This document shows, in pieces, positions 62,632 through 64,000 of a stretch of 64,000 bases of DNA; within the stretch, counting starts at the first letter, position 1, and each line of letters starts with the position of its first letter. The notes beneath the pieces are model-generated. The model saw only the letters and a list, made by a program, of their open reading frames with translations, ran no database searches and had not been told where the DNA came from. The translations under genes were made by a program, and so were the position numbers. This DNA comes from Sphingobium cyanobacteriorum (GTDB taxonomy: Bacteria; Pseudomonadota; Alphaproteobacteria; Sphingomonadales; Sphingomonadaceae). The DNA is taken from positions 124,001 to 188,000 of the forward strand of contig NZ_JAUQOM010000001.1 of the NCBI RefSeq assembly GCF_030580935.1, given 5' to 3'.

Positions 62632-62660
62632 TTTATGGGGATGACCGCCGCAGCAATCAA
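62632..62660 (-). promoter_or_regulatory. Heat-shock (RpoH-type) promoter candidate of lon
   Basis: On the minus strand TTGATT (62660-62655), 14 bases, then CCCCATAAA (62640-62632) resembles the sigma-32 pattern CTTGAAA-N13-15-CCCCATNT. It lies about 45 bp before the lon start. Confidence 0.45.
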
Positions 62661-62701
62661 TCGCGCCTTGTCATAAGATGGCAATGATGAACAGGCCGTG
62701 A

Positions 62702-63025
62702 TCAGAAAGGCAGCTTGAAACCGGGGGGCAGCGGCAGTCCGGCGGTCATCTTGCCCATTTCGGCATTGCTGACCTCATCGGCTTTCTTGCGCGCGTCGTT
62801 GAAGGCCGCCGTCACCAGATCTTCCAGCATCTGCTTTTCCGATGGGGCGAGCAGGCTTTCGTCGATGGAAACGCCCAGGATGCGCCCCTTGGCCGATGCC
62901 TTCACCTTGACCAGCCCGCCACCGGCCGCACCTTCGACCTCCAGCTTGTCCAGATTGTCCTGCGCCCGCTGCAATTCTTCCTGCACGCGGGTCGCCATGC
63001 CCAATATTTCGTTCAAGTCCTTCAT
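62702..63025 (-). CDS. ybaB: YbaB/EbfC nucleoid-associated protein
   Basis: A 107-residue protein of the YbaB/EbfC family, which binds DNA and RNA as a dimer. MKDLNEILGMATRVQEELQR is the N-terminal helix; EMGKMTAGLPLPPGFKLPF is the conserved tail. It lies 3 bp after dnaX on the same strand, the conserved dnaX-ybaB order. Confidence 0.95.
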   Translation of the reverse strand: MKDLNEILGMATRVQEELQRAQDNLDKLEVEGAAGGGLVKVKASAKGRILGVSIDESLLAPSEKQMLEDLVTAAFNDARKKADEVSNAEMGKMTAGLPLPPGFKLPF

Positions 63026-63028
63026 GTT

Positions 63029-64000
63029 TCAAGCACTCCATTGTTCGAGCCGGTCATCCAGATCGGCGTCGGGGAAGGCGGCCATCGCCGCCTTGACCAC
63101 CGGGGTTTCCAATATGCGCGCGCGCGCGTCCGCCGCCTTGCCCTGTTCCTGCTGCAACAGGGTCGGTTCGCCCGGCGTGTCGCTCTGCGCCACCTGCCAG
63201 GAAAGGCCGGTGACATCGCGCAGCGCCGGCAGCAGGCGGGCGGTAAAGTCGGACGGCAATTGCGGCGTGGGGTGATAGTCGAACTGCGGCGGCGCATAGC
63301 GCACCACGCCCACGCAATCATGCAGTTCCTGCGCCAACTGCCCCTTGCCCTTCTGCCAGAAGGCTTCGATGAGGTCGGGGAAGGTCGCGGGCAGGCGCGC
63401 GGCCGGGGCGGACGAGGATGCCGCCGGGGCCACGCCGGGCGCTGGCAGCGCCACCGGGCCGCCTTCGCGCAACAGCCGCGCCAGTTCGCCCGGATCGGGC
63501 ATGGCCGCCGCGTGCATGACGCGCAGCAGCGCCATTTCGCAGCTTTCGATCGGCAGGATCGCGCCCGCCACCTCGTCATGCCCCTTGAGCAGCAACTGCC
63601 ACAGGCGATGGAGCGGCGCGAAGCCCAGTTGCGACGCCCATTGGCTGAGCGCTTCGCGTTCCTCGGCCGACTGGCCGGGGCTGGCGATGTCGCGTCCGGC
63701 CTTCACCAGGGTCACGGCATGGGTCAGTTCCAGCAGCCCGCGCATCAGCGCCAGCGGCTCGACGCCCAGCGCATAGTGATCGCGCACCGCCTCCAGCAAG
63801 GCGGCGGTATCGCCCTCCAGCAGCAGGCCGAACAACCGGCGGGTGGAGCCGCGGTCGGACAGGCCCAGCATGTCGCGCACCTGGACCGCCGTGACCAGCA
63901 GCCTCTCCTCCCCCATCTCCGCATGGGCGATCGCCTGGTCGAGGATGGAGAGGCCGTCGCGCGCCGACCCTTCGGCCGCCTGCGCGATCAGCGCCAGCGC
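63029..64000 (-). CDS. dnaX: DNA polymerase III subunits gamma/tau (partial, N-terminus off window)
   Basis: The last 323 residues of a clamp-loader ATPase subunit; the start and the Walker motifs lie beyond the right edge. IAQAAEGSARDGLSILDQAI at the visible N-end is the sensor-2 region of DnaX. A Pro/Ala linker (about LPAPGVAPAASSSAPAARLP) leads to the tau C-terminal domain that contacts polymerase. The product is reversibly placed before ybaB, as in most bacteria. An internal start in the track is only the first ATG of the visible part. Confidence 0.95.
   Translation of the reverse strand, partial: ALALIAQAAEGSARDGLSILDQAIAHAEMGEERLLVTAVQVRDMLGLSDRGSTRRLFGLLLEGDTAALLEAVRDHYALGVEPLALMRGLLELTHAVTLVKAGRDIASPGQSAEEREALSQWASQLGFAPLHRLWQLLLKGHDEVAGAILPIESCEMALLRVMHAAAMPDPGELARLLREGGPVALPAPGVAPAASSSAPAARLPATFPDLIEAFWQKGKGQLAQELHDCVGVVRYAPPQFDYHPTPQLPSDFTARLLPALRDVTGLSWQVAQSDTPGEPTLLQQEQGKAADARARILETPVVKAAMAAFPDADLDDRLEQWSA

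Noticed and set aside
1..64000. CRISPR array, IS element, prophage or toxin-antitoxin pair
   Set aside because: No spaced direct repeats, transposase, integrase or phage genes were seen. The ParA/RHH pair was considered as an antitoxin-like module but has no toxin partner.

Overview
The window is high-GC alphaproteobacterial chromosome. The gene families, the very long non-coding antisense ORFs and the overlapping start/stop codons suggest a sphingomonad (Sphingobium- or Sphingomonas-like). This assignment rests on recognising protein families, not on a search. There are no phage, plasmid, IS or CRISPR features. About 90 percent is ordinary chromosomal coding sequence, cut at both ends: an LplT-like transporter at the left edge and dnaX at the right edge.

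Layout. 1-4.4 kb: LplT-like MFS transporter diverging from a TetR regulator over a double operator, then a PilZ protein, NhaA and a DUF6270-like protein. 4.5-8.7 kb: putA diverging from an Lrp/AsnC regulator. 8.8-20.2 kb: a pentose/glucuronoxylan island. It holds a GH67 alpha-glucuronidase, a LacI regulator and a five-gene xylose operon (XylX-like FAH protein, XylB, XylC, sugar/H+ symporter, mutarotase), interrupted by purB, an EF-hand protein and a small membrane protein. A LacI-type operator motif occurs in front of the glucuronidase, the regulator and the operon, which ties them into one regulon. 20.2-25.1 kb: lapA-pyrF, then a ParA-like / ribbon-helix-helix / SPOR-lipoprotein operon diverging from a Sel1-SPOR protein. 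25.1-28.6 kb: LysR diverging from a DUF1338 (2-oxoadipate dioxygenase family) gene coupled to an aldehyde dehydrogenase. 28.6-29.3 kb: sparse region with a REP element and two small ORFs with good ribosome binding sites.

29.4-34.5 kb: a nitronate-monooxygenase-like protein with a C-terminal cysteine cluster plus DUF2093, a GT4 glycosyltransferase overlapping an alpha/beta hydrolase, and SelO. 34.6-40.1 kb: a second AstD-like dehydrogenase, then the sulfate-assimilation operon cobA-DUF2849-cysI-DUF934-cysH. 40.2-44.1 kb: a GGDEF/EAL phosphodiesterase diverging from moaA-nadK. 44.1-44.5 kb: tandemly duplicated tRNA-Asn genes. 45-54 kb: GT14 glycosyltransferase, DUF885 peptidase, alaS, GST, maeB. 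54-64 kb: L,D-transpeptidase, EamA and MFS transporters, YitT, hisI plus lipoprotein, tRNA-His, rlpA, HU, lon, ybaB, dnaX.

The parts most likely to repay follow-up are the inferred LacI operator regulon, the ParA/RHH/SPOR operon with a CtrA-like site in front of it, the DUF1338-dehydrogenase pair, the cysteine cluster of the nitronate-monooxygenase-like protein, and the two microprotein candidates. I did not find a wholly novel defence or mobile system here.
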